A DNA stretch of 64,000 nt, taken from NCBI RefSeq assembly GCF_002775205.1, contig NC_036443.1:16654373-16718372 (forward strand), read 5' to 3'. A model generated the notes under the pieces. The model was not told where the DNA came from and did not search any database. It saw only the letters and a program-made list of their open reading frames with translations. Position numbers and translations under genes: made by a program. Source of the stretch: Xiphophorus maculatus (taxonomy: Eukaryota; Chordata; Actinopteri; Cyprinodontiformes; Poeciliidae). Positions 22,209 through 34,194 of this stretch are shown piece after piece; the first letter of the stretch is position 1, and every line of letters begins with the position of its first letter.

Positions 22209-25200
22209 CTGCAGCACATGAAATGTCCTTATGATAATTATTAGAGTTTTCTATGGGGGGGGGGCTAAAAAAATGTTTTATTGCACTTATATCTATTAGA
22301 TTTATCATGATGGATGCGAGTCGCTTATGATTGGTGTTCATTCAAAACCTAATTATATCATAAACAGAGGAAAAAAATTCCAATTTAGAATGAGTTTTCC
22401 CTTCACATTAAGAACATCCGAGTAGAATATACCACAATACCAGAGGAAAGAGAAGTAATTATTTTTGAAGGGGGTAAATTTAGACTAAAAGAGCCTGCAA
22501 TCAGCAAGGTTTACAGCAGTGGAAGTAATAGTCCATGACTGCTTTGAAAACGCAATCAAAGTTAAAAAAGAATATCTTAAAATAAATCTGAACATACAAA
22601 CTGAAAATGTTCCATGTAAAAGCAAAAAAAAAAAATAAAAAAAAATGTAATGGTAAAGAAGATTCCCCTTCTAAACCACAACACAGACCAGCAGTGAGAA
22701 GTAATTACTGCCAACATTAACAGCTGCAGAAAAATCTAAGGATTTACATAAAGAAAGGAAAAAATTTCCCCCACACCCCCCAAACAAAAATTGTAATTAT
22801 TTGCTACTTCCTTAGTGAGAACTAACCAAAAGAAAGTAGGGCATGAAGACTAGACTTTAAAAAAAATAATAAAAAATCATGGAACAGTTTAGTTTGCACC
22901 AAAATACATTAAGAGACATGCCGTCATAGGAACCTTCCAGCAAGTCTTCTGGTACAAATCTACTCTGCATCACTAGAATCGGAACCAAACAGAGAAGCAG
23001 CATTCAGTTTTTATGCTCCACTAATCTGGAATAAACCTTCAGAAAACTGTCCTGAAACCCATTTGCTTATTACATGAAGCATCTGTAGTCCAACTTTTCT
23101 TTCTTCCCCTTTAGTTTGCCATTGAAATAAACTAATTTTTTCATGTTTTGCCCTTTGAACTGTCTTGTTGCTGACATGTGCTACACAAATAATCTTGTCC
23201 TGCCAAGACTTAAAAAGCAAAACAATTTCGGGATAACCACCCAGTAATGCTTTACTGCAATGTTCAAGATGTGCAGATGTATTAACAATGTTTCCACACC
23301 GAATTATTATGGCTAACGAAATTAGAAAAAAAGACAAATTCTAACTCAATAAATACTGACAAAACCAGATTTTGTTCAGATAGTCGTCTTAGAGAAAACG
23401 GTTTGAAATAAATTACACTCTCTTGTCATAAGGATGCCCCAAGTCTCCTTTGAATACAGACACACATTTACTATGTGAAAGCTGCTGGACGTGTAATGCT
23501 TTCCAGATTGGTGCAAAAATGATCCCAACCACAAAACAACCCCAGACCATCAGTGTGGTCTCTGAACTTCCCCTGCTGTGTTGGGCTCATACTATACACT
23601 ATGCTTACAGACTTCCCAGATTCAGCCTCTGCTGAAAGGGTCGAATTGTTTCCACAGCGATCAGACATAACTGAATGAATGCATGAAAAAGATTTAATGT
23701 GTGATACGCAAGCGGCTCCGAAGATGTTTCACATGCATCCTTGTTTCTCTTTCTATTGACGATTAAGCTCCAATACTCCCTCTCAAAGATTAATACGTTG
23801 TAATATCTAACAAAAAAAAATTACACTCGGATGAGAAGACACTTTAAATATCCAAAATAAACAAACAAAGACACCCAAAACAACAAATAAAATTAATGAC
23901 TTAATCCTTTACAGCCCTTTAACAATCAGCATTCAACAATTTCAAATTTAGCCATAGCATACATCAGGTAGTTTATTTCACCAGCTAACTATAAACTTTA
24001 TAGAGATGCACTAATCAATAAACCAGGGCTCAAAAATAGCCCATTTTAATTTGATCGGCTCTGATAAAATCTCAGCCCGTTTTTGATCAATACATCAAAA
24101 GCATAAATAGAAAAATCTTTTTTTTTTTTTTTAAAAGGGTCATTTTTGTTTTGTCTGCTTGATTGAAAACTGCTACCTAAAGAAATTAAATCACTTTTTT
24201 AAAAATCTTTTGAGTGATTTACCTCTTAGGAGAAAAAAAAAAAAATCAGAATGGTGTCAGGCTTTAAAGAAAACAGCGCGCCACTAAAAGGCAGTGTTTT
24301 TATTGCAACTGATTTGTACGTTCGCTAATCTGCAGCATTGCAGCCCGAATAGCTCCAAATGGCAGTGGAGGCGAATGTTGTGGCATTATGGTCAGGAGGC
24401 ACATGTGGTTCTGTCGTTTTCATTATAGCTCCCAGTGGCCAAAAGGTCAGCTGCTCAGTGCAGCGAGGAGCCAGTAAAGCACCGAGCTAAATAAAACTAT
24501 GAGCTCAGCAAACTTTGAAAGGACACATGCACGGTACGGGCTCCCTTTTGCACCAATGGAAGCAGCGGGGGGGGACACGATTACTCAAGCTCCGTTTCAT
24601 CACAGATTTCATCGGCAACTTCAGATGAGCGCCGCAACAAACCTTGTAGAAATCTGACCGTCGAGCCTCGTTACCAACCACAGATCACAGCGCAAAGAAA
24701 ATGGAAATCAAGCGTAGTTTCTGTCGTGGCTTGATATACTCACATAGTAGCGAAACTTTCCCAACAGCAGCAGCTAGCATGGGGAGGGAAAATGAAGCCG
24801 TTTAGCGAAATGTAAGTTGGGCAAAACTCAGAAGAAGGAAACACACACATTACATCTGCCCTAAAAAGGTTACAAACAACCCATAATTGTGTTACAGTTC
24901 AGAAAACGTCACTGTTAGTTTTCTATTGGGTAAAATGAAGTTGCTTTACTCCTTCGAAGTGCTATGCTAGTTTGTTAGCTTAGGCGCTAATCAAACCGTA
25001 ACAAACTGCAAACTAAGTCTCGAGGACATTTAAAAGTGATTAGTTACGGGCGACAATGGCTTATCACAAACAAGACATACTGCCTGTTAAGCACACGGGA
25101 CTCTTGATTCAGCAAATCCGCGGCGGGAAAATGCTAAATATGTCAAATATCCCAAAACTTCCAGCAAAGGCGAAGCAGCTGCTGCGGCGTGAAAAAAAAA

Positions 25201-25246
25201 AAGTTGCTGCACACAACAAAGAAGGATATCTGGGAGCTGCACTCAC
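22209..25246 (-). other. tead3: tead3 5' intron
   Basis: Intron between the noncoding first exon and the ATT-containing exon. It includes an L2-like fragment (22975-23160), several A/T homopolymers and, near 24280-24800, a less AT-rich part that could be regulatory. No coding exon was found. Confidence 0.45.
22975..23160 (+). repeat. L2-like LINE 3' fragment
   Basis: The text GCATTCAGTTTTTATGCTCC, then ACTAATCTGGAATAAACCTTC and AGAAAACTG, resembles the 3' end of an L2/Rex1-like teleost LINE. A related copy starts near 43785. It is short and decayed, with no coding capacity, and lies in the first tead3 intron. Confidence 0.4.
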
Positions 25247-25350
25247 CTCGCAACGGCTTCCGCGCTCTGCTCTTACAGGGACAAAACTTCTTCTCCCCCG
25301 TAAAACCCTGTTTCTGCACAACACTGGGCTCTGGAATTCAACAGCAGGAA
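25247..25350 (-). other. tead3: Putative tead3 noncoding first exon
   Basis: On the minus strand the segment ends in CGTTGCGAG|GTGAGTGC, a strong donor at 25247, about 3 kb upstream of the acceptor of the ATT-containing exon. Its 5' end is set by placing the start site about 30 nt below the TATA-like element near 25375-25388. It is CpG-rich compared with its surroundings, as expected for a first exon. Not supported by transcripts. Confidence 0.5.
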
Positions 25351-25520
25351 CAATAGAACAGAAAAAGGTGGAATGTATTTTATAAATTTGGTATGAAATC
25401 AGGGCTCGGAAAGAAAACGCGCAGAGGCGTGGCGTCGAAAACACTCGACACGCAAAAGTTTTGTGGCTTCCAGCGCAAACTCCTCCCATGACGGAATGGG
25501 AGACTCCTGATTAGAGATGA
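25351..25520 (-). promoter_or_regulatory. tead3: Putative tead3 promoter with MCAT motifs
   Basis: The minus strand carries TTTATAAAAT (TATA-like, about 25375-25388), followed by ACATTCCACC. The reverse motif GGAATG occurs at 25370-25375 and again at 25493-25498. CATTCC is the MCAT core recognised by TEAD proteins, so the gene may bind its own product. Two 6-mers in this span are not statistically remarkable alone. Confidence 0.4.
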
Positions 25521-26019
25521 CTTCTGCAGAGGGAGACTGGTGGCATACTCGCTGCAAATTTCCTGCCTGGGTTAGTCATAAAGAAAGCGCACATTAATAA
25601 CTTTTGATGGTGGAGGAGCAACAGCAGCCGTTTTTAAAGGGGCCTTAAGCAGAATTTAATTCTGGGGCCCACTTTCTATTAAGATTATTACCACAAGTCA
25701 CATTCTGAATCACTGTTTTATATTGTACTTGTGTTATCACAAGAGCAGTGTGTATTTAGCAAAATTTAAGAGCCTAAAATCAAATTCCATAAACTGACCG
25801 TTCAGTAAAATGTGTTTTGATTGACATCTTCATCAGTCACTTTAGATTAGTCAATAAATCAAGCAGACTTTGGACAAAATCTCAATGTAGTCTAGAGAAA
25901 ATATAACATGTGATTTCAATGTTTTCAAGGTCTGGGTCATTATGGAAAGAGAAAATCAGTGTATGAAATGTTTTAGTATTTTTAGTCATGCATTGTGTAA
26001 ATATCTTTACATTCTATCC

Positions 26020-26300
26020 TTCCATCTATGTGTCCTTCCTCTCCCATCCATTTGGTGTCTCTTACCTCACTTCATTTCTTGTGTCTCCTCCTCCTCGTTT
26101 CCTTCCTACTTTCCATTCTTTTCCACCTTTTCTCTTACTTTTAATTGCTCCGTGTCTTTCCTATCTTATTTGCGTCCTTCATTCTCCTCTTCCTTACATC
26201 AACCTTTAATTATGTCATCTCAGCCATCCTTCCTTCCTCCCTTCTTTATTTCTTCTTTCCTTCCTTTATTCTTTGTGAAATGCCTACATTCCTTCATTGT
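26020..26300 (+). repeat. Degenerate pyrimidine-rich (TTCC) tract
   Basis: A 280-bp stretch dominated by CTTCC, TTCCT and TCCTC on the plus strand. The ORFs across it are simple-sequence artefacts (Ser/Phe/Leu/Pro-rich). Confidence 0.75.
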
Positions 26301-26519
26301 GTCCATATGTCTAACCTTTCCACTGCAGAAATTTCTGCCATTAGTTGGTAGTTATGTTTGTATTTTATTTATTTATTTATTTGTGATGGTAATAAAATTG
26401 GTATTCTTAGAAGCAACAAAGTAAATATGTAAACCTATTGAAATAAATGATTTATGTAATGGCAAAAAGACCTGGGTGTTCATTTTTTAGTCATATTGCC
26501 ACCATGTTATTCATACATT

Positions 26520-27058
26520 TATTAATGTCTTGAGTTCCAAACTAAATATCTAATTCACCAGCTAAATATTTAACTTTCAAATTAAAGATTACTTAGCAAG
26601 TTAAATATTTAGTTTGTAAAATAAATGTTAAGTTCCCTAATAATATTTATTTAGTGAAATATTTAGATTCAAGTTAAGTGTTTATTTTTGCTAAATGCTC
26701 GTTTTGTTCAAAATAAAGTATTTATTTTCCAAATTAGGTAACTAAACATTTGGGTTGCTAGCTACATGTTTAGCTCATAACTAAATATTTAGCATTGTTT
26801 CTAAGTGTATAAGTAGAAAACTAAATGTTGAGTTTGGAAAATAAATATTCAGTTTGAAAATTTAATGTTTAGTTTGGAAAATAAATATTTATTTTCAAAC
26901 TAAGTATGTTATTTAGCAAAGTAGATGTTGAATTCAGAATTAAATATTTAGTTAGCACAATAAATATTTAGTTTGAAAGCTAAATAATTAGCTATTTTGT
27001 TTTGAACTAAATATTTAATTTGAAGGCTACATATTTAGTTTGCAAGCTAAATATTAAT
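26520..27058. repeat. Degenerate tandem array of AAATATTTAG-type units
   Basis: Roughly 20-25 imperfect units of the form CTAAATATTTAGTTTG plus 4-8 variable bases, often AAAAT or CAAG. The core AAATATTT is self-complementary, so each unit is a small palindrome. The array ends sharply at AAATATTAATATGAAGTGCCC. There is no coding capacity; the unit varies in spacing, unlike a young satellite. Confidence 0.8.
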
Positions 27059-27645
27059 ATGAAGTGCCCTTGGGTGCCCCTTGCTGATTTGGGGTCCTTA
27101 AGTTTGCTTTAACCTTCTGGCTGTCTGGGATTGAATCTCTCTCTTTTGTGTCCATTGTATTAAACTTGTTTGTGAAAGGGGCGTAAACGAAAAACATCAG
27201 TGATTAAGACACCCGTTATCATTTAATTCCTTCTGTGTGTCAGATTTTCTTCCAGCAAGCTAAACATTCTTCTTGTCTTCTAAAGAGGCGTTGATTTGCA
27301 TTTCTTATAGTTTTCAGTTATTTTGTTTTAATTTTGGCTGCTTTGTTACTCACTTTACTCAAGGGACACAAAATGGATGATAAATCAGTCCAAAGAAAGG
27401 GGAAACTCGGAACACCTCAAAAGTCTGGAAGAAAGCTTAATTGAATAGAAAATTAAAGAATCTGTCCTATTTTTTATAAAAAAGCATTAGATATGGCTTA
27501 CTGGTATATCTTTTCTATTGATGTTGTCAATTTGAGATACTTTTATGGATTATTTATAGTACACATTTTAATTTCTTGATTAGATGACCATAAACTAAAC
27601 AGGCTAGGAATCATTATTTTTTAAAGAATTGTTTTTGGTTCTAGC

Positions 27646-27812
27646 GGCCTTTAATTCACAGAAGATTGACAGGAAGTTGGGTTATGAGAGAGGGGAGAAG
27701 TCATGTGGCAAAGGTCAATGAACCAGGACTCGAACCTGTGACAGCCGCATCGATGACTGAGGCCTCCATGCATGGGTTGCAAGCTCTGCCCCTTGTGCCA
27801 CCGCCACGATGC
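27646..27812 (-). mobile_element. tRNA-derived SINE
   Basis: Read on the minus strand it starts near GGCGGTGGCACAAGGGG (A-box-like) and holds GGTTCGAGTCC (B box; forward GGACTCGAACC 27726-27736). A tRNA-unrelated body follows with CTTTGCCACATGACTTCTC and TCTCATAACCCAACTTCCTG. This is the usual layout of a fish tRNA-head SINE. No intact tRNA cloverleaf is present, so it is not called as a tRNA gene. Confidence 0.65.
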
Positions 27813-28207
27813 AGGAATCACTAATGTTTTACTGTATTTTACAGAGTTACAATAAAATTTTGTTACAATAAAATTTTGCACAAACCAAAATGAAATCACC
27901 AATAAACTCGTGTAGACATATTCACAAAGACTGAGCACTTCTAATCTACAGTTTGACATCTAGCATTGGATTGTATTTAAGAGCATCTTAATATTTACCT
28001 TTTTTCAGTGTTGATGGTGTGTTTTGCAGTTCTTCAAGTCTATTTGTCATCTTCAAATCTATTTATTATCTTCAAGTCTATTGTGATTTTATTTTATCTT
28101 TTTTAATGCAAATCCGGGTAATCTTGGAGAGATGGGTCTTTGAAGAAAAAGACACAGAGACAGTAACACACATTTCCTTTTGTCGTTTAAAGTCATCCTA
28201 TCAGATG

Positions 28208-28240
28208 ATTTTAAACATCATGTGATATGATGTTTAAAAT
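28208..28240. repeat. Perfect 14-bp inverted repeat, 5-nt loop
   Basis: ATTTTAAACATCAT (28208-28221) and ATGATGTTTAAAAT (28227-28240) are exact reverse complements around GTGAT. A further TTAAACATCAT follows. The stem is AT-rich; no function is evident. Confidence 0.85.
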
Positions 28241-28659
28241 TAAACATCATAGACCCTTTGGACACTAAGTCCTCTGTTGTTGTTTCATAGGAAACACAAA
28301 GCTGTAATTATATTAATTTGATGTATGAGAGATTATCCATCTGACATGGATTTCCAGTCACTCAGTAGTGACCAGTCAAGATATTTTTAACTTAGGAAAG
28401 GAAGTAGTATTAATTGTAATAGCCACTGAGTCACTGAGTGGAGCCTTAAACCCCCTTATCTTGAGCTGGCTGCTGATTATAAACATAGGTATATATTTTC
28501 TTAAGATTTTCCATTTGACTGGGGTTAGTCAAAGTGATTTGGTGCAGGATATGTAACATTAACGTTCCAAAACCCTGTACGAACCTTGCATGTGTCCTTA
28601 ATGTTATTGTGTCTTGTAACTCTGGGGTGTAAAAAGTGACTGGCTAGAATCACTTAATC

Positions 28660-28881
28660 CAGGGGTCTCAAACTCCAGTCCTCGAGGGCCGCAGACCTGC
28701 AGTTTTTAGATGTGCCACAGGTACAAAACACTGGAATAAAACAGCTTAATGACCTCCTCCTTGTGTAGATCAGTTCTCCGAGCCTTAATGACCTAATTAT
28801 TCTATTCAGGTGTGGTGCAGCAGAGGCACATCTAAAAGTTGCAGGACTGTGGCCCTCGAGGACTGGGGTTTGAGACCCCTG
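28660..28881. mobile_element. Non-autonomous hAT MITE with perfect 8-bp TSD
   Basis: 222-bp element with inverted termini CAGGGGTCTCAAACTCCAGT and its complement (ACTGGGGTTTGAGACCCCTG, one mismatch). The flanking duplication ACTTAATC (28652-28659, 28882-28889) is exact. Inner arms also pair (CCTCGAGGGCC, AGATGTGCC / GGCACATCT). It codes for nothing and would have been moved by a hAT transposase elsewhere in the genome. Confidence 0.93.
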
Positions 28882-29287
28882 ACTTAATCAAACTTGGCGA
28901 TGACCTGTGAATATGTTAATCTTTAGTCATTTCTGCACCTGTTAAAGTGTGAATAATAACCTTTTTTTTTAGAGATTAAGGATGCATGGGTAAAATCAAT
29001 ATTTGTTTTAATTTTTTTTGCACATAATGAGACTTTTCAGATCACAATTATATGCTTTAATGTAAAATGTATTTGTCTGACTGCCTTCACACACATACTG
29101 CATAAATCTGACTGACGTCCCATATTTAATCTATTTATTATAACGTCTGAACATATAACAGCTTCAACTCTTCTGAGAAGGCTTTCCGCAAAATTTAGAA
29201 GTGGATTTATGAGAATTTTTGTCTTTCTTGAGAAGCAAAGTCAAACACTCATATAGGATGAGAAATTCTTGGCTAACAGTCTCCACA

Positions 29288-29881
29288 TTAATTTATATCG
29301 AAGGTGTTCAGTGTTGAGGTCAAGTTAAGTTTTTCCATAAAAAAAACTTGCTTGAACAGTGGTATAAGCTTATGCTGGAATTGAACTGAACCGTCCCCAG
29401 AAACTGCTGACCCTTCTTTGACTCCATGTGGCTGATCACTTTGTGGCTGAGTTGCTGTCCTTCCCATTAGCTTGCAAGAATATTTGGTAGTGACTGAAGT
29501 GCCACTATGATGCCCCTGCCACGGTCTGAGCTCTGCCCTCCTGGGAAAGGGATTGGCACAACTGAAATCAATAATTTGTATGGGCGCATGAATAATTTTG
29601 TCAAATAACGGACATTTGTGCCACAATGACGCACATTTACTTATTAAGCTGGGTTTCAAAAATGCTTTATTAATAAGTAATGAATCACATTGTTGACAAA
29701 CCAAGACATAGTTCATAAAATAAGCTTGACTCTGCTGGTGGCTGACATGTGGAAGCTTGTCTGAAACTGAACTTGCCTTTACAGACAATTCCAGGAAGCA
29801 AGGTTGTTCAGGTCTTAAAACACACCTATATAGTTGAAGTACTCCTTTAAAACACATCTGATTAACTTTCCAGAACTGCAC
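29288..29881 (-). pseudogene. 197-codon open frame, possible BED-finger/hAT relic
   Basis: Longest uninterrupted frame outside the recognised genes and the LINE. Around residues 56-92 it has CQQCDSLLINKAFLKPSLIS then KCASLWHKC. This faintly resembles the C-x2-C...KPS.L..H BED zinc finger of ZBED5-like domesticated or mobile hAT transposases. The rest is unrecognisable and lacks a clear promoter. Chance openness is quite possible. Confidence 0.25.
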
Positions 29882-31129
29882 AAGAATAAGCTGCTCTTTT
29901 CTAATGAAATCCCACTTGTGTATGTACTTTGAAAATGTAAAGCAGTTTTAAGGTGAGGGTTTTTTTTAATTTATTTTCTATTAAACTACACCCTTTCAGA
30001 CATAAAAGGGTTAAACGGGCATTATGTCGCTTTTATTCAACTCCTTTTCTGCCCTTTTGCTGTAAAGTACTGTTACTGTTATTATAAGTTACAACCTGCA
30101 TTTACATACCTTAGCCACTAGGTGGCATACTTCATCTTATGCATTCACCAAAAGACCTTTAACCAACCAAGGTACAATGTAAAGTTCTAATTTCTGCTTG
30201 TTTGTTTTTGAATAGCCGAAAAGAAACGCGTCTGGTACGTTTGAGTTTAATCCCAAAAAAATGATTACTTTTTCTTTTAGTTGGTGACATTGGTTATAAA
30301 AACAGTTTCATTTATCTGTCTGTGTCGGTGACCCAATAACAAGGAAAAAACAGAACACCTGTTGAACCACTTCTGCGTAAACCTATTTTGACGTCTTTTT
30401 ATGTGTTCAGTTGGAGGTCAGAAGCCAACCAGATGTTTTTACGCGGTCATGTGCTTAAATCCTCGTCGTTTTTTTCTTCCTATGGCAGCAAACCACCAAA
30501 GCTAGGTAAGTAGACGCCGTTTATAAAGGAAGTTTTGCTTTTTGATTTAACATTTGCAAACATCAAGATTTGATGTAAAGATCGTATAGCATTCAAGGTC
30601 TCATTTGCACATGCTTGTTGTTTTAAATTCTCTATGTTACATTTGCTGTTTATTTATGAAATTATTTATTTAGTAAACAAATGAAAACCTCGCATTTGAG
30701 TTCATTCAAACTGCAGACATGCATACACATACACAAATGACAGCAAAAAAGTTACATTTCAACAATCTCAATCTCACTGAAACCTTAATGATATGTGAAT
30801 ATGAAACGTTGAGGGCCGCATATGGATCAGAGCGCGTTTGTGAGTCCTCAACTCATCTGTCCCAGATCCGATTCCTGGCCTATGGCCGTTTACTGACTCA
30901 TTTCTCAAAGACTAAGAGTTACCATAGTTTGCATGTTGCATCCCTGATATTCCTTCTCTGATTTACCATAAGTCAGATAAGGTAACAATAAAGTGGTATC
31001 TTTTTAGGATTATGCTGTACTTTTTAAATGGAAATGAATAATTAATCACTGTTTAGCCAATACGTAATAAAGAAGGCCATGCTATTTTTTTATGTCTTAT
31101 TTTCCTCTCCCTTTTTCAGCCCCCACACT

Positions 31130-31345
31130 TCTCATTGTGTACAGAGTTAGATTATATGCCAGTGAATTTGCCTGAATTGTATTGGAGCTGCGGATTAAGC
31201 TGGAATGTTTGTAACTGAATTTAAATCCATCTATCTGCAGTTGGATTGTGTTGGTTTAATCTGATAACAAATTTCTAGATATGAAGTGGACTTTGTCTTG
31301 TAAAGTGCCTTGGAGCTATATAAATAAACCGAATTTAAGTGAAAG
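31130..31345 (+). repeat. Fish dispersed-repeat tail
   Basis: TGTCTTGTAAAGTGCCTTGG then AGCTATATAAATAAACCGAATT is a decayed copy of the common teleost repeat ending AAAGTGCCTTGAG...GCTATATAAATAAA. A related sequence in the opposite orientation occurs near 37260-37540. Confidence 0.5.
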
Positions 31346-32139
31346 AGCCAGAGCTCACCCTAAAAGGAAAAGAAAACTTTACCACAGTATCACAGCACAA
31401 CATTTAACTATCTATCACCAAGTAGGGTTCAGCATATCAGAAACAAAACATTATGCCTGAGTACTTGGTAATGTGCACCTGTATTTTGATATTTCTCTTT
31501 TTAGTTGTCAAATGATTATTAGAAATCCAAGAATAATATTGAATTCAAATAAATATAGCTCTTTAAAGTTCCAGAAAATATAATTTTCTTGTGCAAATTT
31601 GACTTGATACCAGGAAAAACCAGGGACTGTGTCCCTGTATGAACTGGGTGTGAGCACTAAAACACGTTGTTATCACATGCAGCTATCAGAGCCATTTACA
31701 GACATCACAGATGGTGGGACAGCTCTTACAAACTCCACACGCCATCTTTCCCTCATCAAAGACGAACGCTTTCTTCTCGTGTGTGTGTTCGTTTAAAGTC
31801 AAATGATCGCTGTGCTCCCAGTGCACATCTGCCCGTGCAACGTTTCAGAACAGTTTAGCTGTGACTATATTTGTCCTCTCTTCCTTCTCTTTCTGGCAGG
31901 GGGACAGCGAAGTCGAGAGCTGGAGAGGTGCCAAAAGAGGCCGGCCTGCCGTGCAGCTGAAACTTTTACAAGCCAAGCAGGAAGAGACAGAGGGAGCAAT
32001 CGAAACAGAAAAGAAGAAGAAAAGTGAGACAGACATCTGGGCCCTTTTTTTTTTTTTATCCCTGTGTCCGTCTCTCCCTCTGCCTTCTTATTTCTTGTTC
32101 AAGCCAAACTATATTTGCTCTTCTTCATTGGCAGGGGGT

Positions 32140-32165
32140 GGGGGGGGGGGGGGGGGGGGGGGGGG
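32140..32165 (+). repeat. G26 homopolymer
   Basis: A run of 26 G preceded by GCAGGGGGT. Such runs can form G-quadruplexes and are prone to length error in sequencing. It lies inside the putative let-7 host transcript, in an intron if the exon model holds. Confidence 0.9.
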
Positions 32166-34194
32166 TAAAAGTAGGGCTCGAGGACAGGACTGGGAAGGGG
32201 AGTGGATATAGGAGGGTGTGTGTTGGGGTGGGGGGAGCTGTCTGAGGGGTTTGGATTGGGGTGGGACCTTGGGTTCAGAGGGTTCAGCTGAGGAGAGAAA
32301 TAAATTCATAAACAACAAAGGAGACGTGACGTCATGTCGAGGGGCTGTCCAACCTGCTGGCTGAATCTCTGCTTCCACGGAAGAACCGGTTCGTTCACAC
32401 CACATGTGTTTGCGTGTGTGTACAGTATGAAGGGGTGTGCGTGGCCTTTGTGCTATCTTCCAGAAAAGTCTTGTGGACTTTGAGCAAAGAAGCTGGACTT
32501 GGATGGTAGGGCTTTGTCTCTGCAGTGAGCGTTCCAGGACAAGGGGAAGCCTTCCAATACTGTGCTTGCGTCTTGTTCAGTCCATTTCTAAGACCATTTA
32601 TCCAGCAGCTTCAATAAGGAATTAGCCGTTCTATGTTTTATAGAAGCAAGATTTGCTTTTTTCTCTTCAAATTGTCAATAACAAGTTAGAAAAAAAATTA
32701 TTTTTTGCAATTAAAATTTTTAAAATAAATACTTTTATTTTAAAATTGACTCCAGCATCTTCAAAATGATACAAGCTCAGAGGTGAGCTCTGATTGGTTG
32801 GCTTGTCTCGGGACAGCAGCTCAAACACCAGTGATTGGCTGCAATAGATGAGGTTGGCCATGTATGAGTAAACTGATTTCCTCTTGTAATGATTGACATA
32901 ATACAGTATTTTCAGAGTGCTGATTGCTGTTCCACTCATATTGATCCAAGAATGGAAACCGAGATCTAGAAATTTGCCAAGGACCAAAAGAAGAAGGGGG
33001 GGAAAAAAACGAAATTCCTCAGAATATCCATCCTGCTTGCCCACCAATTCAATTTCTCGAATACCTCGAAATTCCTCCCGCTCTCTTCTGAGCTCAGATG
33101 GAGGAGAGAGACTGAAAGAAGTGGGCAGAACTGAGGTTCTGGACAGAGACTTATCAGAGTATTCTTTTCTATTTATTTTGACTTCCTGACTCTGAAAATG
33201 TGTTGAGAAGCAGCAGAAGTGTCTGGACGCGCTGGTGTTGCTCCCCACTTGCTTTCTGATGTTGGATGATTAACATGCAAATGTCTGCAAGTTCTCCTCG
33301 CTGCTCGCTCGCTGCTTTGTGTCACTGGGTCTGCTCATGACAGTTCATGGTTCCTCTCCCTCTCTTTTTCTTCTTTTTTTTTTCGTGGCACACTGTCTTT
33401 CTTAACTCCTCCTTCTCTCTCTTCCTCCTCTCACTACAGCATGTCCCCTCCCTTCCTTCTTCAATGTCCTCCCCACAACGCAACCCCCCGCCGCCCGATT
33501 CTGCCCTCCCTTTTCTCCGCTTCCCTCTTGGCAGAGGTGCCAAAGTGGGCAGGCAGACCGAGGCAATCGCATCACGGGGCAGAGCAGAGGGCGAACCAAA
33601 AGCTGGCGAATTGATCATGTGTGTGTTTGTGTTTTGGTCTGTCCTCGCTCTCTTTCTGTATGTGTCTGTTCCTAAGTTAGACTCTGCTTTGGTGACACGC
33701 AGCTGCAAGTAAGGTGGGTCTTTGATTTTTAAGCTCTTCTCCTCCCTGCTGTTTACACAATGATTGATATTCTGATTTGTGCATTTTTTATTATTATTTT
33801 TTGGTTACAGGACTGTGTGAGAGCAGACGTCCCTCTGTTACTCTCTGTACGGACGGACGTACTCACGCCAGTAGGAGGGGATTGTGGGAAAGGGGGTGTA
33901 GCTCTCAGAGGGTGCGCTCTACTCCTCTCGCTTCCCTTCTTCCCGCCATCACGGCCCTCTTTTCAGCCAGTCGTCCGGCCCAGCCAGCCCGTCCGCCCGC
34001 CCGCCTCACCACATACAGGCCTCAGGTATTTTTATTTTTTATTTTTTTGCCTCGATCCCTGCGACAACCTCTTCTCGTCTTACTTACTGTCCTGCAACGT
34101 ATCTCCTGCAGTTATCTCTCACCTTCTTTTCTGTTCTCCATCATGGTCTTCCTCCCGTAAAACGTGTTTTCCGTCGCTGGTTGCCACACCGCAC

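Noticed and set aside
25942..26424. 160-codon plus-strand ORF rich in Ser, Phe and Leu
   Set aside because: It lies on a pyrimidine-rich degenerate repeat; hydrophobic composition follows from TTCC units and not from membrane segments.
27722..27812. tRNA gene suggested by the B-box GGTTCGAGTCC
   Set aside because: No complete cloverleaf or anticodon arm; the sequence continues into a SINE body.
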